Shown: in pieces, positions 9,501-19,442 of the stretch
Numbering within the stretch: position 1 is the first letter of the stretch
How the letters are laid out: each line of letters starts with the position of its first letter
Assembly (NCBI GenBank): GCA_905220665.1
Contig: CAJNAR010000149.1
Location: 682,001-746,000, forward strand
Length of the DNA: 64,000 nucleotides
Direction of reading: 5' to 3'
Origin: Albugo candida
Lineage: Eukaryota > Oomycota > Peronosporomycetes > Albuginales > Albuginaceae
The notes under the pieces: generated by a model
Databases searched by the model: none
Seen by the model: only the letters and a program-made list of their open reading frames with translations
What the model was told of the DNA's origin: nothing
Translations under genes and position numbers: made by a program

Positions 9501-12058
9501 ATCAAGATATAAATTCTGACTCCTTCTTCGGCTTTTTGGAGCAACAAATTACGTAATTGTGTGTCACTTTCCACTCTTTTTTCTTTTGACATTTCTTTGA
9601 CACCTTCCAATTTGCGTCCTGGACGTATAAGGAAGAGATCGGGACATATCCACCATCCAGCAATAAGGATTTCATGCTTTGCATTTCGAATAGCGTGGTA
9701 CATGGCCTCGAATGTATCTTCACCATCGACATGCCAGCTTACAGAACAGGCAGCATTCTCGCGTTCATGTGGTTCGAAAGCAATATGTGGATTTTTAGTA
9801 CCTGTAGGTTCAAGTCGCCGAGGATGAATATCCATTCGTTTGAGCCCGGAAACGTGTTTCTTGCTTTGTTTCGGATTCAGACTAGAGTCTAGCTGTTTGC
9901 TGGACTTGGGCTTTACAAAGCTTGCAGTGCTATCGACCTTGGAACTGATCCTTTCAGGAGCAAACGAATTATACCGATGTGCCGTTGTGTTACTTCGAAA
10001 TGTCTGTAGATGTTGTATGCATCGAAACCAATGATCACGGCGAATGTGTGCATGCCAAATACCAAAAAAGCTGAGAAGATAGTTGAAAAGAAGACCAAGG
10101 GCAGCTGCCATGAATCCACCAAACAGTAGAATCAATACAAAACGAGCAAATACAGTCCATGTATACACTCCTATCCTGACTGAGATATAACAAAATTGTG
10201 GAGACGTGATGATTGTGCTAAGTGAACTTGCATGAATCCCCTGTAACGAAACTGGACCAAGGCCATTGACTGGAAATGACTCACCACTTGAATAATATTG
10301 ATCGTTATCTGGATCGTTCTTCTTCAATATTCCTACGATAGTGTGCTTTGTCACCATATGAGCCAGTATTGTTCCTTTGATAAGATCGTTGTTTGTGCCT
10401 AACCAAAGTGATTGAGCGATAGTATAAAAGTTTGATGTATTGGAATTCTTTTCCAGTTGAATGATAGTTACGTGTTGATCATCGACATTGACATTAATGT
10501 CTTTCGGTGCCGTGAAATAGTACCCGCAGTAGTTGGCTTGTACCACAGATTGATCTGGTCGTACTGCTTGTGCTCTCAGTAAAGGATCCTGTACAGGAGG
10601 AAGTGCACGGTAATTGAACGACCACGGCATAGTCAGAATCACAAGATACGAGACCAAGCAAAGAGCCATAAATGAGGTAATCCGTCCATAATAATGTCCT
10701 GTATCTAATTCAAGAAAGCCAGCATCACTGCCAACAAGCAGTCCGTTCGGCATCCAAGACACTCCCTGTCGAAAATTCCCTTTCGTGGCAGAGAATTTTT
10801 GATCAAATAGAAATACTTCGCTCGGTTCTCGGTCTTTTCGATGACGATAAGCCGCGATGCAGGAAGGTTTTAATACCACCCAACGTCGTATCACACCAAG
10901 ACGGTGTTTGAAGAACATGTATACAAAAGCTATGATGTAAGCAAGAATCGATAAAGTAACGATACCCACAAAAAAACGCTTTCGATTGAATAGTATCTCA
11001 TCACCAATACGTTCATCTCGAAGTCGTTTGATCCCAAGAAACTGAGGTAAATTGGCAATCACCACAAAAACGACGGGCAAAATGAACATAACTACAGTTG
11101 AAGCGAATGCAATGCGCATCCATGTACGATATAAATGGCGATACAATGTCTCAATCGTTGAATTAAAGCATCGATACAGCGGTAGCTGAAAGGCTCCGTT
11201 GATTCTCAAATGAGCATAACCTTCCTTTAGAGATGGTCCATATCGTGTTCTATTTCGAAGTGGTGAAATCTCTAGAAATGATAATAATACCTCCGAATGC
11301 TCTAAATTGGCTTCACTAATCAACGTTCGAATGTAATGTTGGACCAAAGGAGCATCTTCCACACGATTCTTGGCAAGTTTTTCCCTCCACATAGTCCACG
11401 GAAGTCGTTTCACAAAACGAATCCAATCTGAAATTGTAAGCCTACCATTCCTTTTGTGCAAAAGCACTTTATTCCAAAGAAGGTAGCATACAAGTTTCAT
11501 ATGCAGCTGGACGAGCTGTTTTTGCCTAAAGCGTATCTCCCATTCGGTTCGACGGTCCCAGCTTACTCGACCGACAAATAAACAAATCGGAATCAGATTC
11601 GCTCGGACAACACTGGCTCCTGTTGTTCGAAACTCGATTTTATCCATTTCAAAATCAGAAACGTGATAACGATTTCTGCTAGTAATCTCGTCTTCTTCGT
11701 ATAAAGTTTGTTCTGAAAACGTTGAGCCCGAGACACTTCTTTGGTCTCTTGTGCCATCCAGCGCAATTATTTCCGAGTGATCGTCAGCATCTTCAGATGG
11801 CGCGGATGATAGAGGTGATATCTGAGAGTAAGAGGAGTCCATCGCATGCAATATCGCAAAATCGCTGTCTTCGTTTTCTACATCTTCTTTAACACCATCT
11901 TTTGATAACTCATCTTGATCATTCGTTTTCTGTAATATATACGCACTTCGTATTGGTGTATTGCTCGCAAATGAAAAGTCCTCGAGAGGTTCATTCGTAT
12001 GACTGGAAGTATCAGTGCACACGTTATCATCTCTATCTTCAACATGAGATTCGCTCAT
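6572..12058 (-). CDS. Large phospholipase D, PX/TM type, with probable C-terminal dysferlin-like region
   Basis: Phospholipase D hydrolyses phosphatidylcholine to phosphatidic acid. This single 1828-codon exon has both catalytic motifs: HxKxxxxD at H897/K899/D904 (HHEKIVCID) and H1308/K1310/D1315 (IHSKLLIADD), the second followed by IIGSANINDRS, as in eukaryotic PLDs. An acidic leader precedes a PX-like region (about 155-270, ending LLSFLEIS). Hydrophobic segments lie near 313-336, 358-381, 458-480 and 631-666, with a PH-like stretch at about 385-450. This order matches the PXTM-PLD class known from Phytophthora. After the catalytic half, residues about 1460-1550 contain PWTD, DGWCYARNF and RRRRWVKK, a spacing typical of dysferlin/peroxin DysF domains. 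The tail is Ser/Arg-rich and low in order. The membrane segments suggest an integral membrane enzyme, unlike soluble animal PLD1/2. Length and integrity suggest it is functional. Confidence 0.93.
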   Translation of the reverse strand: MSESHVEDRDDNVCTDTSSHTNEPLEDFSFASNTPIRSAYILQKTNDQDELSKDGVKEDVENEDSDFAILHAMDSSYSQISPLSSAPSEDADDHSEIIALDGTRDQRSVSGSTFSEQTLYEEDEITSRNRYHVSDFEMDKIEFRTTGASVVRANLIPICLFVGRVSWDRRTEWEIRFRQKQLVQLHMKLVCYLLWNKVLLHKRNGRLTISDWIRFVKRLPWTMWREKLAKNRVEDAPLVQHYIRTLISEANLEHSEVLLSFLEISPLRNRTRYGPSLKEGYAHLRINGAFQLPLYRCFNSTIETLYRHLYRTWMRIAFASTVVMFILPVVFVVIANLPQFLGIKRLRDERIGDEILFNRKRFFVGIVTLSILAYIIAFVYMFFKHRLGVIRRWVVLKPSCIAAYRHRKDREPSEVFLFDQKFSATKGNFRQGVSWMPNGLLVGSDAGFLELDTGHYYGRITSFMALCLVSYLVILTMPWSFNYRALPPVQDPLLRAQAVRPDQSVVQANYCGYYFTAPKDINVNVDDQHVTIIQLEKNSNTSNFYTIAQSLWLGTNNDLIKGTILAHMVTKHTIVGILKKNDPDNDQYYSSGESFPVNGLGPVSLQGIHASSLSTIITSPQFCYISVRIGVYTWTVFARFVLILLFGGFMAAALGLLFNYLLSFFGIWHAHIRRDHWFRCIQHLQTFRSNTTAHRYNSFAPERISSKVDSTASFVKPKSSKQLDSSLNPKQSKKHVSGLKRMDIHPRRLEPTGTKNPHIAFEPHERENAACSVSWHVDGEDTFEAMYHAIRNAKHEILIAGWWICPDLFLIRPGRKLEGVKEMSKEKRVESDTQLRNLLLQKAEEGVRIYILIYREVKLALTLNSQYTKRSLNVHSNIHVLRDPIFQIQSLGFWSHHEKIVCIDQSLAFVGGLDLCFGRYDHSGHPLSDGDPKKPDAHIWLGKDYSNPIIKDFVRVNKPFEDLVDRASVPRMPWHDVHCSIAGPAAQDVAYHFIQRWNFVCSKNDYQLRTGWCICLRSRRFRYLPKCILPMDFDGWKLCYNLDGVFPPLIDGESNEGQHPGDVNGSHLMTPTTTTVFSSFHSRWETNGNGDTVFNDSNSQHRANSDHYNTGNGALSQKFFPELAARERSKRPMPPQDVSFVGTKPHPHSQKVHVQVVRSASLWSAGVNTESSIHEAYLEIIARSKHYIYIENQFFISGMNSNHVVSNRILQALVDRIRRAVEENQVFRVYVLMPLLPAFEGNIRSEELTNLHAVMHWQFATICRGRHSLFSELRQFTNEPEDYVAFFGLRNYGIMPNGCVSTEQIYIHSKLLIADDCYVIIGSANINDRSMLGYRDSEIAVVIEDMEFTDGLMNGKTCRRGVAASSLRMQLFREHLGLSKDDHSIEDLLAEHSWQRIKNISSQNTETFERVFNCAPSNQMRAFASFQNIEITQIYENQRLNMIKGRGRQVWDWSHLKDGDYAPWTDVNGVPIPLDRFDLDDFEVDTRKDNGRKKLYSMDNDGWCYARNFEVFQQFRTGSDEITKREKLQHFMTDRIIAQVRRRRWVKKGTAATQALSMILLDGVDDEELHGFRAMLKRHHNSFLHRAHSFAGSLNLPIGSHGIPLHSEGTPKTPKGSIPHSTGNSGFSSERVGKALSARRSADMMYQSNERLSVPLPSRASRRAGTSVETAGMRLGDEDGMARRLFNGSTNQKGRQSLDSLSRQLGASIKRFLDHPVDFGRHSRFAAEYFDQDEEEPGEDYLDDSERSSWMSLHTPGNCSGPKSSNADAADGDCQIGHVQTAAVIPKGVEMRARGMLSDIQGHLVDFPLDFLVEEMLKPPIMPADIHI

Positions 12059-13235
12059 ATCACTTATTGATTGCTAGTGTAGTCGCACTAGCATTCGTTA
12101 CCGGCCGGACCCTCGAATACGAAATTTACAGAGTCGAAATCAGCACTACTAAAAGCGTATTATTTGTCAGATAAATCGAATGATATTTTGTGTTAGCAAG
12201 TGAATACTCTGCCCTGCGTGTAACCTCGTGAGTTGGAAGCCCTTTCGCTGTGTATTCACAAGCTGAAACTTACTATACGTATACTGGCACGATTGACTGT
12301 CATCAAATAAAAATAGGCAGGAAGGTGTAGGGTTACACTATGTAACAGGGGTGGGGTTTGCTGATGTTAGTAATAAAAATCAAGTCAATTCGTGTCGGCA
12401 TTATACCTTCCCTAAACTCACTCCATCGTATGGTCGGCTTCTACGGGAAAGTTCAAAGTTCAGGCTGACAAACCTACCCCCTCCACCCCATCAGCTGATA
12501 ATTATGACACCAAGTATTATTTTGGCCTGGAGCCGTCACGACAAATGTCATTGTTTCCTTACGCATGCTTGAGTTCCTTGTATTGCCTTGCACAGTTGTG
12601 TATTCGCTGATTATGGTGATAAAAAGAAAATAAAGAAGTCACCTTGGTCGAAACAAAATCGTTGTGAATATTTGGCACCATCAAATTACAGCAGGACATG
12701 TTTGAAAGCATATGTTTGATGGCACAAGCTTAGCAGCAGAATGATCAGGCGATATCAGATGCAGCAGACATTACACATAGCAGACGGAAGGCGATGAATT
12801 TGTACAAAAGCGACACTTTAGGTGGCAGAAGGCGAAGCAAACACCATTGTAAAGCGTCTGAAGCCTTGGAGTCAAGTCTTGCATGCAAAAGTTGAAAATT
12901 GATTGCTTGCGTTACCGATACGCATTTACCTTTTTTTCAAAAAGGTAAATGCATTGTGTATATGTTTTGACTCGAAGGAAGTCTTACGAGGATGAAATGG
13001 ATCGTAATACAGTTTTCTCGATTCCGATCGAGAAAAATTACCTTTCTGTCGGCCGAATGTATCTGTTTTATGTTGGGTTATTACACATCTGGTATACGTG
13101 TGTAATCAGCTCCACTAGCTTACTCTCCATGTTTAGTGAATATGGCTTCACACCCTATTTCATGTATCGTACATAGACATTTACTGTGAAAATAAGAAAT
13201 ATATTATGTTTCAGTGATCTCATGATCTTGAAAAA
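12059..13235. other. Spacer upstream of the phospholipase D gene
   Basis: About 1.2 kb between two minus-strand genes. It should hold the phospholipase D promoter on its left and the 3' end of the coiled-coil gene on its right. The open frame at 12949-13176 has no recognisable feature and starts inside a palindrome. No transposon was recognised here. Confidence 0.45.
12922..12952. repeat. Perfect 14-base inverted repeat (hairpin)
   Basis: Arms GCATTTACCTTTTT at 12922-12935 and its exact reverse complement at 12939-12952 are separated by three bases. It lies in the spacer about 310 bases beyond the 3' end of the coiled-coil gene. It could act as an RNA stem near a transcript end or be a chance palindrome. 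Confidence 0.7.
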
Positions 13236-16200
13236 TCACTTTTGATTAGATTGCTCTTGAAAACGGCTGCGAATATTGCGCTCTAACTCCATGGCCTAAG
13301 AATTTCATCAGAAACTGTATTACATGCGATACGAATAAACTCGGTCTCACCTCCTTGAATACCGTATCAATGCGATTTGGACTTCCTCTCAGGGGCGGAC
13401 GAGGCTTGCTCCGTTCGGATTGAGAGACTTGCCTCGGTCGAGGATTATGGACTAGAAATGGTAATGTCATATTCTTCCTAAACATGTATGGTCATGTCAG
13501 AGGAGAATTATCAAACTCGTTCTCTTCGAAAAATTACCGGTCTTGTACAGGCATTCGAAAGCCCCCACGATAGACATAGTCGTCATCAGAGCGGTCGACG
13601 TCCTAAAGTTTCATCCTCAGAATCACAATACAAAAGTGTTTAAAGGTGCCTACCTGTTCTTGCTGCTGTGGAATTATCACTTCTGCCTTCTCTGATGATA
13701 ACTCATTTGCAATAGGACCTTCTCTGATCATTGGAGAGACTGGAACCGGGCGACTGCAGGCAATACAAACGGTTGCTTTAGTTCCGATTGCTGTTGTATC
13801 GTCCATAGGACCCATCGGATAATAGATAGATAATTCCGCTCGCAAGTCACGCAGGCCCTCCTCCAACTGCCTTCGTAGATGCTCGAGCATTTCTTTTCTT
13901 ATCCTTGCTATCTCCCCATTATTCCAATCTTGCAAATAATTGGTTTTCTGATCGACCTGTTGCATGATTTTATCCAGCACGGCAAGGTTATTAAAATTGG
14001 GTGTAGTGCCACGACCTGATTTGCAGGTTTGTGTGTCGTCTTGAGGATTCAGATTAGAGCTTGCACTTTGTTCCCTTGTAATGGATGGTGTAATGTTGCC
14101 TAGACTCTGCGTGACTCTTTGCACAACAAGATGGACGAGAGAATCATAATCGGATTGTGTCATAGGTGGATTGTAATCATGCTGTGCTGATCTAGCATCA
14201 TCATTGGCGCTGCTAGGGCGATTTCTCTGTGAATCAGTAAGGAACCTCGACAATTTGGCGATTTCATCAAACATTTCCTGACGTAGCTGATCTAACTCTG
14301 CACCTTCAACAAAAGACTTGTCTCCAAATTCGTGAGATGATGAGTTCATAGGAGGCGAGACAGTTGCTTTGTCTCTTAAAGTACTTTCAATCACATCAAC
14401 GCGATGAAGTAGATCCTCCGATCTTGTATCAAACGGAAGCAAATCTCCAGCATCAGGCTGGCGAAAACTCGAAGCGGGTTCAGTGTCCTTTAGGTTGCTG
14501 TTGGGATTTTCTGCATGAGTAGAAATGAGCGGTGCACCCTTGACACCACTCATCAAAGCTTTTTGTACATAATGTGTGGCCCGCAGGGACCAAAAGTTCA
14601 GCAACTACGTCACACTTGTTAATCGACAAACTCTATTACCGAAACAAGAAGAAGAACGTACTCTGGCTTGGATGTCTTCAGTATTCTTTGCGACTAGATT
14701 TCTCTCTTCTTCTAATAATGACTTCCGCTGGGTCAATTCAAGAATTTCATCGTCCAGCAACCGCAATTGGCGCAAAATTTCGCTGGTCTCGGACGATCCA
14801 AATTCGCTTGATCCACCTTTCAACTTTCTTTCCGTACGGCTTATAATTTCAGAAAGAGCGGCCAAGTTTTTTGTGACCAAATCAGGGATTGCAAAAGATG
14901 CTGACGACTTGGAGGAGGTATTACTCAGTAGACGGATAAGTGGTTCAATCTGGGCGTGCAATATCCCTCGTGCAGGAGAATCCGTTGAAATCTCTTCTTT
15001 CTCCAAAACTTCGATTTGCTCAAACGCATTTTGTAGTGAAGCTTTGTGTGCCTTGAAATCATTGCTGGCTAAAGTCACTAAACTCTTCTCTGATTCCAGC
15101 TGTATTCGAATGCTTTCCACAGAGTCATGCAATTGATCACCACTATTAGTCTTCATTGTACTGAGTACCTCTTCGTGCTGCGCGATCGTTGACTTGACAC
15201 TGCCCATGTCACGTTGTACGCTCTCAATAGAAGTTTCTGTTGATTGTCGAATATCAGAAAGTCTCTGGAAAATCATAGAGAAATCGTATTGCGCGGAAGC
15301 AGGGGAAGTTTTTGCCAGACCATTTTCTCTGGTTTCACTTCCTTCTATCTCACTCTCATTCAAAGATGGATGCTTGAGTGAGACAAGTGTTTTATGCTGC
15401 AGTAGTAAATCATCAAGAATTCCCTTAACACGTCTCAGGTCACCCTTGTCTTCATCAATTTTCCCATGGCATTGCTCTAGATCTTCGGTGTGACGTCCAA
15501 GATCTCGTTCCAATCTATTCAATGTATCTCTCAGTTGATCGCATGACTGTGCCTGCTGTTCATTGTCTTTCCGTGACCGTTGTACTGCCTCCTCTAAAGA
15601 TGATTTTGCCGCTTCTAGATTGTCAATTTGACTTTCGATTTTATCGTGAAATGCCGGTTTGGAACTTTGCATGAGTGCTATTGCAGCATTTGTTTCCTGC
15701 AGCATTTTCTCGTGTGCTTCACAAAACTTCTCAATGTCTGATAAGCGTGCTTGTATACTGTTGTCATCAATGCCGAGACCAGGCTTTGGTGACCTAGAGA
15801 TTTCACCGGCATGCACTCGATCAACTGTCGTAATTTCTGCCGCTCCCCCTCTACCATCAAGCTTTTCCATTAGATATAATTTCAATTCCTCTAAGTCCGC
15901 CCTTCTCACATAATCTGATATTATCTGATGAACTTGGGATTCTAAGGTACCACTTTCATTCCCGTCAGCTTCCACATAATCTCCAAACGAGGTGGCGGCT
16001 ATTGTGACTTTACCGCCCGTATCGGCTGGATCCTTTTTTATTGTATCATCCTCTGTCTGACTGACTTCATCTGTTGACGAGTTTCGTGTCTCCTTCGCTT
16101 CTTCAACTTCTGCCATTTGTACTTGTAGCTGCTTCACCTGTTTCTGCAGATCGTTAATAGTATCTGCCATTAGTTTCTTATCTGTTTCGGCACTATCCAT

Positions 16201-16431
16201 CTGATTTTGAAATAGCTGAAGATTACTCTCGAATTCCGCCATCTTCTGACTGCTATTTTGCTGTAATTTTTGCACTTTGGTTGACGAAGCACCCAGAGTT
16301 TGTAAAATTTGCAACAGAGGATCCCATGCAAAGCTATACGTGATCAGTTCTTTTTTAAGTAGGGAAGCGTAAGTAGATGGATCAAATTCGACCCCCACAT
16401 TATCGTGACTCATAAAATCTTGCTGCGCCAT
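13236..16431 (-). CDS. 990-residue coiled-coil protein, QRICH2/DUF4795-like, 5 exons
   Basis: Proposed exons on the minus strand are 16431-14662, 14604-13654, 13602-13538, 13477-13351 and 13295-13236. Introns are 57, 51, 60 and 55 bases, all GT-AG and in phase. The first about 590 residues are almost continuous heptad-rich coiled coil with acidic and Gln-rich stretches. Near residues 868-876 is VCIACSRPV, followed by a Pro-rich stretch and near 920 by DDDYVYRGGFRMP; this ClxCdrpv plus Y-R-G-G arrangement resembles DUF4795 of QRICH2, a sperm-flagellum protein. The end is a charged helix (AMELERNIRSRFQEQSNQK). A structural axonemal role is an inference, but it fits the TTLL gene in the same window. 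The intron at 14605-14661 separates two long open frames that could otherwise be mistaken for two genes. Confidence 0.75.
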
Positions 16432-17988
16432 TGATCAACGTCAAATACCCTTCACGACGCTTGATGCATCACAGCATAGCAATAATAGAGCAATATATTA
16501 ATAGAGGTGGCCGTTAGTCTACTTGTATTTTCTTGACAAAAAAGCAACTGAAGGGTCAAAGTTTTCCCGACATTGCTCATATATATTCGACTGGTTTACT
16601 GCACATGATATCCTTCCGAATCTCCCTAGCTTTTTTTAATATTCTCTGTCTTATAATGACAAGAAAGATGTTCCATCATGATAAGAATATTTATCAGTCC
16701 ACTAGGATATGTTTTGCTGAGTAGGAGCACTACGTATTATTTGATACCACGTACTTGTTAAGGAGCCTTATCTCGTGTTCGTGGACGGCGTACTGAAAAC
16801 GACGTCACAGTACGCATAAATCGGTTGATTGTCTACTTTTAGGCACTTTCGAATGACTTAGTTGCTATCACACGCATCTCCTGTTTACTCATTAAGAACT
16901 TCAAGACTCAGTTTTGTGTAGACGACTTTGTTAGCATTTTTCAGGATTGCGTCCAACCAACGTTCCGCTGATTTGTTTTTCAGAAGTACTCGACAAGAGA
17001 TAGCGATGCTACCCCACAATGATCGCTAATTGAACACCCACCTCGATTTTCAAATATTGCGTTTGTTCGTTTTCGTTCTTCACGTGTTGAGAAAACGTAC
17101 CTGTCGCGATGTATTCTTCTCGAGCAGAAAGTTTTCTGAGTATTCTCAACCATAAGATGTGCACTGACACTTCTTAAGACAAAATACTTTGACCATATTT
17201 GTTCTGTAATGGGCGATATCTGATACAGAACCTGATATGTTTCACCTTGCATTCAAATTGTGTGTAATTGCACACATCAGTGCCATCACGCACACGCGCT
17301 TCCATCAACCGAGTGACATGAGCAAAAATCCACAAAGCAAATACAAGGGAGTTGAGAATCTCAGTCCGTTATAGGTAGCGCTTTCTGGATAGAATATCTC
17401 TGCCCAGATCAGTTGTGGAACACATATCTATCAATTCTTTTCGAGTTAAATTGAAGGAAGGTGGCCTGCGCTGGAAGAGATGAGTCAATGTTGACAAGTT
17501 GAACTACCTTACTGCTTATACCCAGTGACCCAACAGCTTTTACGCAACACGGTTGTAGCGAGTGAATTAGCTGTTCGGGGTATCCCGGCCCAAGCCCGTG
17601 AGCCTCTTAAGAACCCGGCCCTCATCAAATATAAAACGTATCATATGGTTCGAGACGGTAGAGCGTGCTCCATTCAATATCCCCTTCATTGCTCGAGGAC
17701 AACAATCCTGCATGAGCCTGCAATCTCCATAGAGAGTTCCCGAATTACGTCCGCATTGACCACATTTGCTATTCACAAATGTGGCATACTGGAGATGTAT
17801 AAGCCACCATCGAGCTGTATCGAATCGAATACTTGCACTTGTCGCGTCCGAGAATATCTTGGATTCCTGGAGAACGGTAGCTTTATCGAGTCATTGGAAT
17901 GGAGACGCTAAAGACATCCTTGACAACACTACATAGGTATCGATACCTTCTTCTGTGATTTCATATTTTCGCAACCTCCTTCTTATTT
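16432..17988. other. Gene-poor spacer, transition to repeat-rich DNA
   Basis: About 1.5 kb lies upstream of the coiled-coil gene. Open frames at 16980-17252 (minus) and 17525-17911 (plus) overlap frames on the opposite strand and show no domain, and I do not support them as genes. A short palindrome, CCACATTTG...CAAATGTGG, lies near 17759-17785. Confidence 0.4.
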
Positions 17989-18131
17989 ATTTGAAAATAC
18001 ACAAATTGCGTGATGGAGAATCTTATGATTAGAGATATCTTCATGGTTGTGGCTGTCAACACTCGAATCCACAACCATAGATATCTCTAATCATTAACAT
18101 TCTCCATCACGCAATTTGTGTATTTTCAAAT
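17989..18131. repeat. Long imperfect hairpin, arms about 63 bases
   Basis: The left arm 17989-18052 and right arm 18069-18131 are reverse complements apart from a few substitutions and small gaps near the centre, with a loop of about 16 bases. The outer 32 bases pair perfectly (from ATTTGAAAATACACAAATTG). It could be a foldback mobile element or a hairpin RNA source for small RNAs. The decayed reading frames at 18.13-18.76 kb begin at its right edge. Confidence 0.8.
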
Positions 18132-18763
18132 ACTCAGAAGTGCGAGTTTGAGTTCATTTTGGACTGCGTTAGGCACAATTACCAACGGAGCGACTTCACA
18201 TTCGAGAAAACATTTCTCTTACCAGAGGAAATTTCATTTTTCTGCAATCGTAAGACTGAAGCTTCAACAATTTAGCATTTCTCCAGATTCGGATCGCAGC
18301 AATTGTCAAACCTATCGTGTTTATGTTTGGGACAGGTACATAACGCTGACGGCAACACTAAAGCATGATGCCCATAAAGCCCTGTTCATAATACCCAAAA
18401 GTAACGCTGCCTGGGTTGCAACTGCAGCTACCAAATTTGAAACAGTAGAAAGAAAGTCGCAGGTCCATTTTGTTCGACTTAAACGAAGAGATTCTCGTTC
18501 TCCCACAAAGTTTCAAAGAAGACAAGGATACCGAAAAGGTTAAGTATAATTTCTGCCTCACAAAAGGAAGAACCACCGGATGTATCGAGGTTCCTAAAGA
18601 CTTCATCCTCTTCAAGGACGGCGAGGACGTGGTTATGGGCTGGCGTGACATGGCAAGATTTGGTGTACAATTCAGAAAGGACGATACTATGTACAGTGTT
18701 GCATTTGGAGTTAGTCCAATACAAAGCACAAATGGCTTAGAAGCTACGTGGGCAGAACAATGA
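18132..18763 (+). pseudogene. Unrecognised broken gene or multi-frame locus
   Basis: Three plus-strand frames carry protein-like sequence in succession. One lies at about 18144-18275 (FEFILDCVRHNYQRSDFTFE), a second runs to about 18466 (YRVYVWDRYITLTATLKHDA), and the third at 18470-18763 contains TTGCIEVPKDFILFKDG and VVMGWRDMARFGVQFRKDD and ends in a TGA. No intron of normal length joins them, since candidate introns would be about 26 bases, so frameshift decay is more likely. The last segment faintly recalls the end of a retroelement protease, but I cannot assign it. Confidence 0.4.
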
Positions 18764-18984
18764 TAAATTAAATCACTAAGTTTCTTCTCCGATTGACTTT
18801 TCATTGTGCATATGATACTTTGACATCGCAGGAACGCTTCTTACGTAGAAGGCATACTAATTCTTCGCAGCCTGATTACCGTCGCTTAACTCTCTAGGTG
18901 TTCTGCACAGACACTGACATAGTTTATTCCCTGACTCTCGAGTCTCAACATTGGTAGAATCCCAGTAGGAGGGTGTTAAGGGGT

Positions 18985-19217
18985 CCGCCCCAGATCAGTC
19001 GGTTAAGCACTTGAGCGCACCGAGCCCCTGACGGAAGTTGTTAGTTCGATCCCCGGCAGTGTGGGCAGCGGTTTGAGCCCACCCAAGCAATAAGCTTGGA
19101 CAATATCTGCCTCCCTATGTTTGAAGTCAAACTTGAGTGATATTCACACGGTCAGGGGCTCATGATAGGATAAGGAAGGTAGTTAGAGCATCAGATAAAG
19201 AGTGTAATGAAATCTTT
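18985..19217 (+). mobile_element. tRNA-derived SINE, copy 1
   Basis: The head looks like a tRNA: an A-box-like AGATCAGTCGGTTAAGCAC near 18992-19010 and a B-box GTTCGATCCCC at 19044. A unique body follows that contains ATATTCACACGGTCAGGG and ends near TGTAATGAAATC. The same body recurs at about 46.54-46.735 kb, so this is a repeat family with an internal RNA polymerase III promoter and not a lone tRNA pseudogene. The 5' boundary is approximate. Confidence 0.7.
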
Positions 19218-19442
19218 GACAAGATAGGAGGGTATTATGGATACATTAAAGAAGCTGTTCGTCAAATTGCGAGTATACGATAATCCTATCAAAGTTGTCT
19301 TTTGCAGTACCGGCTATCTAATGTCGTTACCATACATGGTGAGTCGTTACTCGTGGCAAAGGTAGAATCAAATTGCTTCCGTTTGTTGCTTTGTTCAAGA
19401 TCCACGTCTGCCTTAATTCCTAGAGTATAATGATGCTGACGG
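19218..19442. other. Spacer between SINE and Copia fragment
   Basis: About 225 bases with no gene or repeat that I recognise. It might hold the degraded 5' end of the following Copia element, but no LTR was seen. Confidence 0.3.

Noticed and set aside
6650..12174. Many plus-strand frames under the phospholipase D gene
   Set aside because: All lie antisense to a single 1828-codon frame with intact catalytic motifs; none shows independent features.
12949..13176. 75-residue plus frame in the spacer
   Set aside because: No motif, odd composition, and it starts inside a palindrome; a chance frame is more likely.
19030..19060. A functional tRNA at the SINE head
   Set aside because: The sequence continues into a repeated non-tRNA body that recurs at 46.6 kb, which marks a SINE.
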